Assembly (NCBI GenBank): GCA_016200765.1
Contig: JACQEC010000092.1
Span: forward strand, 1 to 23,563
Direction: 5' to 3'
Source: Chloroflexota bacterium
GTDB taxonomy: Bacteria; Chloroflexota; Anaerolineae; JACRMK01
DNA: 23,563 bases
Shown piece after piece: positions 7,288 to 18,340 of the stretch (positions are counted from its first letter, which is position 1; each line of letters opens with the position of its first letter). The notes beneath the pieces were generated by a model. That model was not told where the DNA came from and made no database searches. It saw only the letters and a list, made by a program, of their open reading frames with translations. The translations under genes and the position numbers were made by a program.

Positions 7288-9073
7288 GCCGTGCCGCGCC
7301 CTGAGCCTGTCGAAGGGCCGCGTCCTGAGCCTGTCGAAGGGCCGCGCCGGACATGAGCAGACCTTGCGCGTCCGGCCACCTCCCCATCACGCGCCATTGG
7401 CCTGTCGCCGCATCGCGGCGCAAGGCCAACACCGAGCGAACCCCGTTGGGTGACGCCGCTTTGGAGAGGTCAAGCGGCTCTGCCCATTGAGCCGCCGTCA
7501 GCCACGCCCGGTCGCCGGAAATCACGAGCGACACCGGCGACTGGCGGAAACGCAGCCATGCCGGTTGAGCGCGCGCCTGCTGGACGGTCTGCGCCGCGAA
7601 CTGTGGATAGCTCGCCTGATCGAGAGTCTCCAACAGCGCATCCCAGTCCCGCTGGAGAATGGCGTCATCTTGTGCGTGAAGCAACCGTACAATTGCCAGC
7701 GTATCGCGGGTTAGCGGCCTGTCAGAAACCGCCTGCTCCCGGATGGACTGCTCAAGCTCATCCAGATCACGCGCGGCCAGTGCGTTCTGCCCGTGGTCAA
7801 TGGCCTCTACCGCCGCGCTGATGACCAATTCCAGCACCTGATTCAGTTCCGCCTCGGCGGGCGCGGACAGAGCCTGCCGTTGTGCGGCATCCCACCGCGC
7901 GACCGGCACCGATGGCAGGCGGCGCGCGCCGGGGTCGAGCCGCTCTTCGTATTGCCGCATCAAATCATAAAACCGCACTTTGAGTTCCCAGCGCTGTCGG
8001 GTCTCTGCCGAGCCGGGGCGCGCCCGGATTGCGCTCAGCCAGTCCTGGGCGAGCGCATCGAAGTCCTTCCCGTAGATCACGCGCCAATCGTTCGGCCTCT
8101 GCATCAGCGCGCGAAAAGCCTTCAACCCGTAGCCGTCAATCAGGAACTTCACAAACGACGCCGATTCCGTATAGGCGATCTCGTGCTGCTGCGCTGAAAA
8201 GTCGCGGCGCAGTACGGAGGGTGGAATGAACAGCGGGCTTTGAGCGATAGCGGCAACGCTTTCGTCAATCACATCCGGCCGGTAATGCCCGCCGGTTGCG
8301 TAAACGGCGACGCCCTCAGCCAGCAGCCCGCCCGCGGCTCCAAGGTTGCCCCAATCTTGCGTCAGGGCGTGCGCGCCTTCGTGGGTGAGGTAATCAGTGA
8401 CGGGTACGCCGGTGAAAGCGCGGTCGGCATACGAAATGAAAATGGTGCGGTCGCCAAAGGCCGCCCCGCCCTGCCAGAAAACACGAGGCAACCAGTAGAC
8501 CGTCAGCCGCTGGTCGGGTTCCACGTCCAACGCGCGCGCCGCGTGGGCAATCCCTTCGATGGTGGCTGATTTCAAAGCCTCGATGTCCCGCGCCGCCGGT
8601 GTGTCAGCCAGATAATAGAAGGTGAGTTTGCCGCTCCGCTCCTCAAGCCATTGCATATCCACTGACACCGGCTCCGCCTCCAACGATGGTGACGAAATCT
8701 CATCGGCTAAAGAGAGCGTTTCGCCGCCGGACGACTGGACCAGCCAATTGTAGCGAAGCGTGCTCATCCCGCGAGGCAGCCGCACAGCCAGCCCCCGATC
8801 CAGTCGGGGGTTGAGCGTCCACGAGGCGTGGGTTGCGCCGGTCGTCACAGGCACAGTCATCGGCTGGCGTCCGCCTTCGATGCCGAGCACAAGCCGCGCG
8901 CCCGCCAGCGGCGCATTGCTGTCCACCGCAAAGGTCAGGACGCCGGTGGTCGTGTCCTCCATCGCGGACACGCGCGCAGAAAACGACGGGGGAAGACTCT
9001 GTGGCAGGCGGTACGCCGGGGTCGAGCAGGCCGAAAGAAAAAGGAGTAGGCCGAGCCGGAGAAGAGTTCTCAC
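7268..9073 (-). CDS. Secreted lipoprotein zinc metalloprotease, peptidase MA-like
   Basis: A predicted lipoprotein of 601 residues. The N-terminus is a signal sequence with lipobox LSAC and lipidated C16. The gluzincin motif HEGAH is at 231-235, followed by LLAEGVAVYATGG with a probable third ligand E253, as in peptidase MA-like proteins. Upstream are an N-terminal beta-rich region (about 30-140) and the catalytic domain (about 145-345); the C-terminal half is helical and unassigned. The likely start is GTG at 9073, with no evident ribosome-binding site. Two repeats have altered it: family B encodes PRLDRG at 89-94, and two tandem family A copies encode the LRQAQ-type C-terminus. The true end of the ancestral protein was probably near WPDAQGLL. 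It follows carD by 38 bp. Its substrate is unknown. Confidence 0.8.
   Translation of the reverse strand: MRTLLRLGLLLFLSACSTPAYRLPQSLPPSFSARVSAMEDTTTGVLTFAVDSNAPLAGARLVLGIEGGRQPMTVPVTTGATHASWTLNPRLDRGLAVRLPRGMSTLRYNWLVQSSGGETLSLADEISSPSLEAEPVSVDMQWLEERSGKLTFYYLADTPAARDIEALKSATIEGIAHAARALDVEPDQRLTVYWLPRVFWQGGAAFGDRTIFISYADRAFTGVPVTDYLTHEGAHALTQDWGNLGAAGGLLAEGVAVYATGGHYRPDVIDESVAAIAQSPLFIPPSVLRRDFSAQQHEIAYTESASFVKFLIDGYGLKAFRALMQRPNDWRVIYGKDFDALAQDWLSAIRARPGSAETRQRWELKVRFYDLMRQYEERLDPGARRLPSVPVARWDAAQRQALSAPAEAELNQVLELVISAAVEAIDHGQNALAARDLDELEQSIREQAVSDRPLTRDTLAIVRLLHAQDDAILQRDWDALLETLDQASYPQFAAQTVQQARAQPAWLRFRQSPVSLVISGDRAWLTAAQWAEPLDLSKAASPNGVRSVLALRRDAATGQWRVMGRWPDAQGLLMSGAALRQAQDAALRQAQGAARLNRPAP
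7299..7341 (+). repeat. Tandem pair of family A repeats at the 3' end of the lipoprotein gene
   Basis: Two copies of YCCTGAGCCTGTCGAAGGG at 7299-7317 and 7323-7341 form a 24-bp tandem period with GCCGCG between the cores. On the minus strand they encode the LRQAQDA and LRQAQGA pieces near the lipoprotein C-terminus. They sit just beyond the stop of the converging dikinase gene. Confidence 0.9.
8792..8810. repeat. Family B palindromic repeat inside the lipoprotein gene
   Basis: CCCCCGATCCAGTCGGGGG has a 7-bp perfect stem (CCCCCGA/TCGGGGG) and a 5-nt loop. It is identical to the two copies at 18092-18133. On the minus strand it reads in frame as PRLDRG. Confidence 0.88.
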
Positions 9074-9087
9074 ACAGGTGATAGATT

Positions 9088-9109
9088 GACCCCGTTCACG
9101 AACGGGGTC
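9088..9109. repeat. Perfect 10-bp inverted repeat between carD and the lipoprotein gene
   Basis: The arms GACCCCGTTC and GAACGGGGTC are separated by AC. The element lies 2 bp downstream of the carD stop on the minus strand. It could stop or pause transcription after carD, but there is no T-run on either side. It may instead be another dispersed palindrome of the same kind as family B. Confidence 0.6.
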
Positions 9110-9111
9110 GG

Positions 9112-9612
9112 CTAGCTGTCGAACCGCGCGCGCAGGCGCGCCTCAATCTGCTTGACCGCCTGATCAATCGTACAGCCTTCAGCCAGCGCGATCTCGCCCG
9201 CGAGCATATCGCGCGCGCGATTGTAATACTCCTGATCGGTGGCGGATAGTTTCTTCTTCTGGCCCCGCCAGAAGAGATTGCGCAGAACTTCAGCCCATTC
9301 CCGCGGATTCCCCGAGCGGACATGCTGGCTGAGATGCGCTTGCCGTTCGGTGAAATTATTGGACAGCGAGATGGGGCGGCTGTCCAAGACCTCCAGCACT
9401 TCGCCCGTCTTGTTGCGCGCCATCGCCGAGCGCAGGCCGATGTTGACCACATTGTTCACCGGCACCAGCACCCGCCGGGTCGTGGCCGCCATCAAGCTGA
9501 TCACATAATAACTGCTCGCGGAATCAGTCGTCACCGCATGAGTTTCAATGCCGCAAATAACGCCCGCCCCGTGAGAGGGGTGGACCACTTTGTCACCAAC
9601 CCGAAAGACCAT
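9112..9612 (-). CDS. carD: CarD/CdnL-family RNA polymerase-binding regulator
   Basis: CarD-family proteins bind the RNA polymerase beta subunit and stabilise open promoter complexes, affecting housekeeping and rRNA transcription. The protein has 166 residues from the chosen start. The N-terminal Tudor-like interaction domain (about 1-60) begins VFRVGDKVVHPSHGAGVI and continues YYVISLMAATTRRVLVPVNN. The C-terminal helical DNA-contacting domain (about 70-166) contains EWAEVLRNLFWRGQKKKLS and ends EARLRARFDS. Two ATGs overlap the gyrA end. The one at 9612 is preferred because the AAGGAGG ribosome-binding site lies 5 nt from it and only 2 nt from the ATG at 9615. Its first base is the last base of the gyrA stop, so the two genes are translationally coupled. 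Confidence 0.9.
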   Translation of the reverse strand: MVFRVGDKVVHPSHGAGVICGIETHAVTTDSASSYYVISLMAATTRRVLVPVNNVVNIGLRSAMARNKTGEVLEVLDSRPISLSNNFTERQAHLSQHVRSGNPREWAEVLRNLFWRGQKKKLSATDQEYYNRARDMLAGEIALAEGCTIDQAVKQIEARLRARFDS

Positions 9613-12188
9613 CATCGCCTCCTTGTACGAGTCGTGCCGGCCCCTTGGCTGGATTTGTCGTGCGCTTTCGCGGCGTGCCGTTCCGAGTTCTGCCGCGATG
9701 CTGGGTTCGTTGGTTTGCTCGGCTCAGCCGCGGCGGCTGGGACGGCAGGCACCTCCACGCGCTTGGCCAGCGCGATGAGGCGGTCAACGCCGTCTCCTTG
9801 CTTGAGCTCCATCAGCGTCGCGCCTTTGCTTGCGCGGCCGGCGCGCCCGATCAACTTGGCTTGCGTCACCAGCGCGGCGCGCTTGTCCGAAAGCAGGGTC
9901 GCCTGATCATCCTCGTCGGCCACCCACGCGCCCACCAGCGGTCCGGTGCGGTCGCTGAGGAGCGCCGTTCGGACGCCCATGCCGGCGCGCCCCTGACGGG
10001 GATACTCGCCGAGCTTCGTGCGCTTGCCGTGTCCGTACCGGCTGACGACAATCAGGTCACTGCCCGCGCTGGTCAGGCCAAACCCCACAACGGTCTGATC
10101 GGTGTCCAGCTTGATGGCCGCCACGCCTCCGGCCACCAACCCCATGGGCCGCACCGACTCCTCGGCGAAGCGGATGGCGTTGCCATCACTGCTGACCAGC
10201 AGGACATCGTCCGCGCCGCGCGATAGCGCGGCCCCGCAGAGCTCCTCGCCCTCGTCTAACTTCATGGCGACGGTGCCGCTCGCGCGAGCCGAGAACAACT
10301 CGCTCACCGCCGAGCGTTTGAGCTGACCGCGCCGCGAGACTGTCAGCAGGAACATCTCTGCTTCTGCGATGCCGGCGGGCAAAGCCAACCCGCACACGAT
10401 CCGTTCGTCGGCCTCCACAGATGCCAGCGAGCCGAGCGGCACCCCGTCCGGCTGTGCGCTCGAATCGGGAATCTGCGCCACCGCCACCCGAAATGCCCGC
10501 CCGTTCTGCGCCAGCATTAGCAGGTCGTCGCGGTTATTCGCCAGCGCATACCACATTAAGTCTTTCTCCGCGCGCGAGCGCCGGCCCGGGTTCAACAAGC
10601 GCATCACGCGGCCATTCTCCAAGCCTGCCAGAATGACGGGCACATCGGCGATCAGGTCTTCGGCTTTCACCTCGCCGGCTTCGCCCTCGACAATCGTCGA
10701 GCGGCGGCGGTCGCCGTAGAGAGCCTTGATGTCGGCCACGTCCTCTTTGATGAGCAGTAAGACCTTCTGCGGGTGCCCCAGCAGGTCTTTCAGGTGCATG
10801 ATCAATTTTCGGGTGTCGCGGGTTTCGTCCTCAATCTTCTGCCGTTCCAGCGCCGCCAGCCGGCGCAGCTGCATGTCGAGGATCGCCGTTGCTTGCCGCT
10901 CGCTGAACGAGAAGCGTTTCATCAGGCGCTCGCGGGCCGTATCGGTGTCCGGCGATTGGCGAATGGTCTTGACCACCTCATCGAGGTTGGCAATCGCCGC
11001 GCGCAGCCCTTCCAGAATGTGCGCCCGCTCTTCCGCCTTGCGCAGGTCAAATTGCGTGCGCCGCGTGATGATGGTACGGCGATGCTCAATAAACAACTGC
11101 AGCGCCCGCTTCAACGGCAGCAGTCTGGGCTCGCCCTCGACCAGCGCCAGCATGATCACGCCGAACGTCGTCTGCAGCGGCGTATATTTGTAGAGCTGCT
11201 TCAGCACTGCCGCCGGCTCGACCGTGCGCGTCAGTTCGATCACAATCCGCATACCCTGCCGGTCGGATTCATCGCGCAGGCCGCTGATGCCTTCCACCTT
11301 GCCGTCGCGCACCAGATCGGCTATGCGTTCGAGCAGACTCGTCTTGTTCACCTGATAGGGCAACTCGCTGACGATGATACTGCTGCGGCCACGCGACAAC
11401 TCTTCAAAGCGCGTTTTGGCCTGCACGACCAACCGCCCCTTGCCCGTGGCATAGGCCTGGCGGATGGCGTCTTCCCGCGTCTCCCGCGGGTCCGCGCCGC
11501 CGGCATAGCGATAGATGAGGCCTGCGGTCGGAAAATCCGGCCCTTTGACAAACCGCATCAGGTCATCCACATCTACCTGCTCGATACTCTTGGTGCGGTC
11601 AATCAGGTAGCCGATGGCATCGCAAATTTCACTCAAGTTGTGCGGGGGAACATTGGTTGCCATGCCGACGGCAATACCGGCAGAGCCATTAATCAACAAA
11701 TTGGGGAGCGCCGCGGGGAGGATTGACGGCTCTTGGAGACTGCCGTCAAAATTATCGCTGAAATCTACCGTGTCTTTCTCGATGTCGGCCAACACCTCTT
11801 GCGAGATCGCCGCGAGGCGGGCTTCCGTGTAGCGCATCGCCGCCGCGCCGTCGCCGTCCACCGAGCCGAAGTTGCCCTGGCCATCCACCAGCGGGTAGCG
11901 CATCGAGAAATCCTGCGCCAGCCGCACCATGGCATCGTAGACAGCCACGTCGCCGTGCGGGTGGTATTTGCCGAGCACTTCGCCGACAATGCGGGCTGAC
12001 TTCTTGTACGGCCCGCTGTGCCGCAGGCCCATATCGTGCATCGCATACAAGACGCGCCTCTGCACGGGCTTCAGGCCATCGCGCACATCGGGCAGGGCGC
12101 GCGCCACAATCACGCTCATCGCGTAATCGAGGTACGCGCCCTGCATCTCCTGATCAATATCTACCTGCCTGACAGTGCCAATATCCAT
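9612..12188 (-). CDS. gyrA: DNA gyrase / type IIA topoisomerase subunit A
   Basis: This is the DNA breakage-reunion subunit of a type IIA topoisomerase, with 858 residues. The winged-helix and tower domains (about 1-500) include YAMSVIVARALPDVRDGLKP, the KYHPHGDVAVYD helix and catalytic Y120 in AAAMRYTEARL. A six-bladed beta-pinwheel domain (about 505-810) follows, with a basic tail rich in Ala, Lys and Arg. Two points are unusual. The residue matching E. coli GyrA Ser83 is V81 (codon GTG), while the Asp87 equivalent D85 is kept. I also find no canonical GyrA box (QRRGGKG) in the first blade; the nearest match is QGRAGMG at 732-738. A ParC-like decatenase therefore cannot be excluded. The gene follows rpsU after 80 bp and its stop overlaps the carD start. 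Confidence 0.9.
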   Translation of the reverse strand: MDIGTVRQVDIDQEMQGAYLDYAMSVIVARALPDVRDGLKPVQRRVLYAMHDMGLRHSGPYKKSARIVGEVLGKYHPHGDVAVYDAMVRLAQDFSMRYPLVDGQGNFGSVDGDGAAAMRYTEARLAAISQEVLADIEKDTVDFSDNFDGSLQEPSILPAALPNLLINGSAGIAVGMATNVPPHNLSEICDAIGYLIDRTKSIEQVDVDDLMRFVKGPDFPTAGLIYRYAGGADPRETREDAIRQAYATGKGRLVVQAKTRFEELSRGRSSIIVSELPYQVNKTSLLERIADLVRDGKVEGISGLRDESDRQGMRIVIELTRTVEPAAVLKQLYKYTPLQTTFGVIMLALVEGEPRLLPLKRALQLFIEHRRTIITRRTQFDLRKAEERAHILEGLRAAIANLDEVVKTIRQSPDTDTARERLMKRFSFSERQATAILDMQLRRLAALERQKIEDETRDTRKLIMHLKDLLGHPQKVLLLIKEDVADIKALYGDRRRSTIVEGEAGEVKAEDLIADVPVILAGLENGRVMRLLNPGRRSRAEKDLMWYALANNRDDLLMLAQNGRAFRVAVAQIPDSSAQPDGVPLGSLASVEADERIVCGLALPAGIAEAEMFLLTVSRRGQLKRSAVSELFSARASGTVAMKLDEGEELCGAALSRGADDVLLVSSDGNAIRFAEESVRPMGLVAGGVAAIKLDTDQTVVGFGLTSAGSDLIVVSRYGHGKRTKLGEYPRQGRAGMGVRTALLSDRTGPLVGAWVADEDDQATLLSDKRAALVTQAKLIGRAGRASKGATLMELKQGDGVDRLIALAKRVEVPAVPAAAAEPSKPTNPASRQNSERHAAKAHDKSSQGAGTTRTRRR
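10222..10237 (+). repeat. Candidate short dispersed repeat (family D), copy 2
   Basis: Identical over 16 bp to 1794-1809 at the minE end. Here it is read in frame on the minus strand within a beta-pinwheel blade of gyrA (CGAALSRGAD). Confidence 0.35.
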
Positions 12189-12230
12189 AACGCTCTATTT
12201 CGTTAAAGGACTCGAAATGGTGAGTGGGGG

Positions 12231-12246
12231 CGCCGCGCGCGCGGCG
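12231..12246 (-). terminator. GC-only palindrome between rpsU and gyrA
   Basis: CGCCGCGC followed directly by its complement GCGCGGCG gives a perfect 16-bp palindrome 22 bp after the rpsU stop on the minus strand. No T-run follows, so it may be a pausing or partial attenuation hairpin or an mRNA-end stabiliser. The rest of the 80-bp gap shows no clear promoter. Confidence 0.35.
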
Positions 12247-12268
12247 TCTTCCATGGATGGCTACAGGG

Positions 12269-12472
12269 TTAATATTCCCTTTGTTGTGCCTGCTGTTCCT
12301 TACGACGCGCTTTGCGTGTGGCGCGCTGTTTGGCCTTGCGCTTCTCTTCGCTTTTGGACACAAACCAACGCTTCTTGCGGTAGGTGCTGAGAATACGGCT
12401 ATCGGCGACTTCCTTACGGAACCGTTTGAGCAAACTTTCCTGGGATTCACCAGGTCTCAAGAGAACACTCAT
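12269..12472 (-). CDS. rpsU: Small ribosomal subunit protein bS21
   Basis: bS21 binds the 30S platform near the anti-Shine-Dalgarno sequence and assists initiation. The 67 residues match the family, with a typical pattern: an acidic N-terminal half (PGESQESLLKRFRKEVADS), then RILSTYRKKRWFVSKSEEKR, and a strongly basic C-terminal tail ending RKEQQAQQREY. It sits 40 bp after the S1-domain gene and 80 bp before gyrA, in one orientation, suggesting a shared transcript. Its ribosome-binding site is the longest anti-SD match I found in the window. Confidence 0.95.
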   Translation of the reverse strand: MSVLLRPGESQESLLKRFRKEVADSRILSTYRKKRWFVSKSEEKRKAKQRATRKARRKEQQAQQREY

Positions 12473-12485
12473 GAATCAGGACTCA

Positions 12486-12493
12486 CCTCCTTA
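12486..12493 (-). promoter_or_regulatory. Extended Shine-Dalgarno sequence of rpsU
   Basis: On the minus strand TAAGGAGGTGA is complementary to the 16S rRNA 3' end over an unusually long stretch. GGAGG is 13 nt from the rpsU ATG, longer than usual. A GTG at 12486-12484 opens a five-codon ORF whose TGA overlaps the rpsU ATG; this may be coincidence. Confidence 0.6.
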
Positions 12494-12512
12494 AGGGGAA
12501 AATGGGTGATGC

Positions 12513-13655
12513 TTACTGGATCATCTTCAGCTCAAGACTGATGCGCTGGCGCGCCGGCTCGACGTTAAGCACGCGCAGCGACAGCCGCGTTCCAACTTTT
12601 ACCTTCTGCCCTTGGTTTTCCTGCGCGCGCAACTCGCTCACGTGCACCAGCCCTTCGACGCCCGCCTCCAATTGGACGAACGCGCCGAAATCGGTGAGGT
12701 TCGTCACCACGCCTTCAACCGACTGGCCGCGCTGGTAGCGCTCTTCGATATTTTCCCAGGGGTTCGGCTTGGTGCGCCGCAGGCTCAGCGCCACCCGCCC
12801 CTTTTCCTTCTCGATGCGCAAGACCATCACGTCCACTTCCTGCCCGACTTGCAAAACATCGGCCGGGTGCTTCACGCGCTCCCAGGCAATCTCCGAGACA
12901 TGGATCAGCCCATCCACCCCGCCCAGATCGACGAACGCGCCAAACGGCGTCAGGTTGCTGACCCGGCCATGGCGAATCTGCCCCTCGGCCACTTCTTCCA
13001 TCAGGCGCTCGCGCTGTGACTTGCGCCATTGCCGCCGCGCCTGCCGTTCAGAGAAGATCAGCCGCCGCCGCCGCTGGTCCACTTCAATGACCTTCAGCGG
13101 CATCTTCGTGCCCACCATCCTCGGCAGCCAGTCTTCTTCGCCGGTCGGCGCGCCCTCTTCGGAGGGGGGCGGCGGGGTGGCCGGCGGGCGCGAGAGGACT
13201 TGCGAGGCCGGGATAAAGCCGCGCAGGCGGCCAAACGGCACAATCAGCCCGCCCTTGTTATAGGTGCTGATGACACCCTCAATCACCTCGCCGGATGCCA
13301 GCAACGCTTCGGCCTTCAGCCAGTCCTCAAACGACTTGGCCTGGCTCAGCGACAAGACCGCGTCCTCTTCGGCAGTTTCACCCCGCGCCACAAACACGGG
13401 GATCTCCTGCCCGATGACGAGGCGCGCGCGCATCTCTGGGCCGAGTTTTTCCAGTTCGGTGGAGGGAATCAGGCCTTCCTTCTTGCCGCCAATGTCCACC
13501 GCAATCTGGTTGGGCTCAATGCGCACGATCCGGCCTTGACGAATGTCACCAGTTTTGGGCGGCATGAAGTCGTATTCGCTGCTTTTCAGCAGGTCCCACA
13601 TCGGCGAGTCTGGGGAATGAGGTTTGGGAGAGTCTTGCGGGTTTGGGTCAGTCAC
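12513..13655 (-). CDS. rpsA: Ribosomal protein bS1-like, four S1 RNA-binding domains
   Basis: bS1 family proteins bind mRNA on the 30S subunit through S1 (OB-fold) repeats. Four S1 domains are visible at about 36-105, 121-204, 224-293 and 308-380. The last two are the strongest (NLTPFGAFVDLGGVDGLIHV and NLTDFGAFVQLEAGVEGLVH), while domain 2 carries RGFIPASQVL. A Pro/Glu-rich stretch (about 156-177) interrupts domain 2 in a variable loop. The start is uncertain. GTG at 13655 is chosen because a GAGGAG lies upstream, although 15 nt away; ATG at 13601 and GTG at 13721 are alternatives. The gene lies between rpoC and rpsU. A short four-domain S1 is normal outside the Proteobacteria. Confidence 0.88.
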   Translation of the reverse strand: MTDPNPQDSPKPHSPDSPMWDLLKSSEYDFMPPKTGDIRQGRIVRIEPNQIAVDIGGKKEGLIPSTELEKLGPEMRARLVIGQEIPVFVARGETAEEDAVLSLSQAKSFEDWLKAEALLASGEVIEGVISTYNKGGLIVPFGRLRGFIPASQVLSRPPATPPPPSEEGAPTGEEDWLPRMVGTKMPLKVIEVDQRRRRLIFSERQARRQWRKSQRERLMEEVAEGQIRHGRVSNLTPFGAFVDLGGVDGLIHVSEIAWERVKHPADVLQVGQEVDVMVLRIEKEKGRVALSLRRTKPNPWENIEERYQRGQSVEGVVTNLTDFGAFVQLEAGVEGLVHVSELRAQENQGQKVKVGTRLSLRVLNVEPARQRISLELKMIQ

Positions 13656-13787
13656 GGGTGATGCACTGCGCTCCTCTTCATTAAGCTTTGATCGAGCCTG
13701 TCTGCAATGTGAGCCTCGCACCGGCAGGGCTTCTCAAAAGTCTCTTGACCAGCGAGCAGGATTCCGCTCCTCGCTCGTGGCGGATAG

Positions 13788-13822
13788 CCGATGGCAGATA
13801 GCAAACCGCTATCGGCCATCAG
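13788..13822 (-). terminator. Hairpin downstream of rpoC
   Basis: An imperfect inverted repeat (788-802 against 808-822, numbered within 13xxx) pairs 13 of 15 positions around a 5-nt loop, beginning 15 bp after the rpoC stop. No T-run follows, so it may shield or process the mRNA between rpoC and rpsA rather than act as an intrinsic terminator. The remaining gap up to rpsA holds another GC-rich hairpin near 13753-13779 and no convincing promoter. Confidence 0.4.
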
Positions 13823-13836
13823 CCATCAGCCATCGG
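13809..13836 (-). repeat. Four heptanucleotide tandem units directly after the rpoC stop
   Basis: On the minus strand the bases after the rpoC TAG read CCGATGG, CTGATGG, CTGATGG, CCGATAG. This is a 7-bp tandem array with few changes, and it overlaps the hairpin at 13788-13822. Confidence 0.75.
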
Positions 13837-18081
<4,245 letters not shown>

Positions 18082-18091
18082 TCTACCTCCA

Positions 18092-18133
18092 CCCCCGATC
18101 CAGTCGGGGGCCTGCCCCCGATCCAGTCGGGGG
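18092..18133. repeat. Two family B palindromes in the rpoC leader
   Basis: Copies of CCCCCGATCCAGTCGGGGG at 18092-18110 and 18115-18133 (23-bp period) can each form a 7-bp hairpin. The copy nearer the gene ends one base from the GGAGG ribosome-binding site (18086-18090) of rpoC. Both lie in the predicted 5' untranslated leader. Confidence 0.9.
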
Positions 18134-18214
18134 CGCAAAAGGACAACAGGATAAAAAAAGACATAACGGGTTGACGGTTTACCGCCACCCGCATGCGCAA
18201 AGTACCTGCTTAGT

Positions 18215-18243
18215 ATTATACGAATAGGAGCGGGGTCTGTCAA
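18215..18243 (-). promoter_or_regulatory. Consensus sigma-70 promoter of rpoC
   Basis: On the minus strand TTGACA (18243-18238) and TATAAT (18220-18215) are separated by exactly 17 bp, a perfect consensus. Transcription should start near 18208, leaving a leader of about 125 nt before the GTG at 18081. It probably serves the rpoC-rpsA-rpsU-gyrA-carD series. Confidence 0.88.
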
Positions 18244-18262
18244 AAGCGGCCTGCGCTTGACA
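18238..18262. promoter_or_regulatory. Inverted repeat overlapping the rpoC -35 element
   Basis: TGTCAAAAGCG and CGCTTGACA face each other across GCCTG. The arms match over 9 positions with a 2-base gap. One arm contains the -35 hexamer, so a repressor bound here would cover it. The second TTGACA (18257-18262, plus strand) has no matching -10. Any regulator is unknown. Confidence 0.4.
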
Positions 18263-18340
18263 CAAAGCCCCCTTGCCGCCCGCCCTTTGGGCGCCCGCGT
18301 CAGTTTTGCGTGCAGTAACGGGTGCGACCCACCCTGATGG

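Noticed and set aside
7793..9089. Long plus-strand open frames over the lipoprotein gene
   Set aside because: They show no domain signatures and are shadows of the minus-strand gene in high-GC DNA. The same applies to the long plus-strand frames over gyrA and rpoC.
9088..9109. Rho-independent terminator for carD
   Set aside because: The stem is strong but no T-run follows on either strand. It is kept as an inverted repeat only.
13140..13190. Additional repeat insertion in the S1 gene (PPPPSEEGAPTG loop)
   Set aside because: The GC-rich, partly palindromic DNA suggests it, but no second copy is visible in the window and this loop is variable in the family.
13809..13836. CRISPR-like array near the rpoC end
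   Set aside because: The units are only 7 bp with no spacers; it is a simple tandem repeat.
18082..18243. N-terminal extension of RpoC starting at ATG 18243
   Set aside because: The ATG lies inside the -35 element, upstream of the predicted transcription start. The extension is largely translated from family B repeats, and the conserved RpoC start SEIKDF follows a GTG with GGAGG at 18081.
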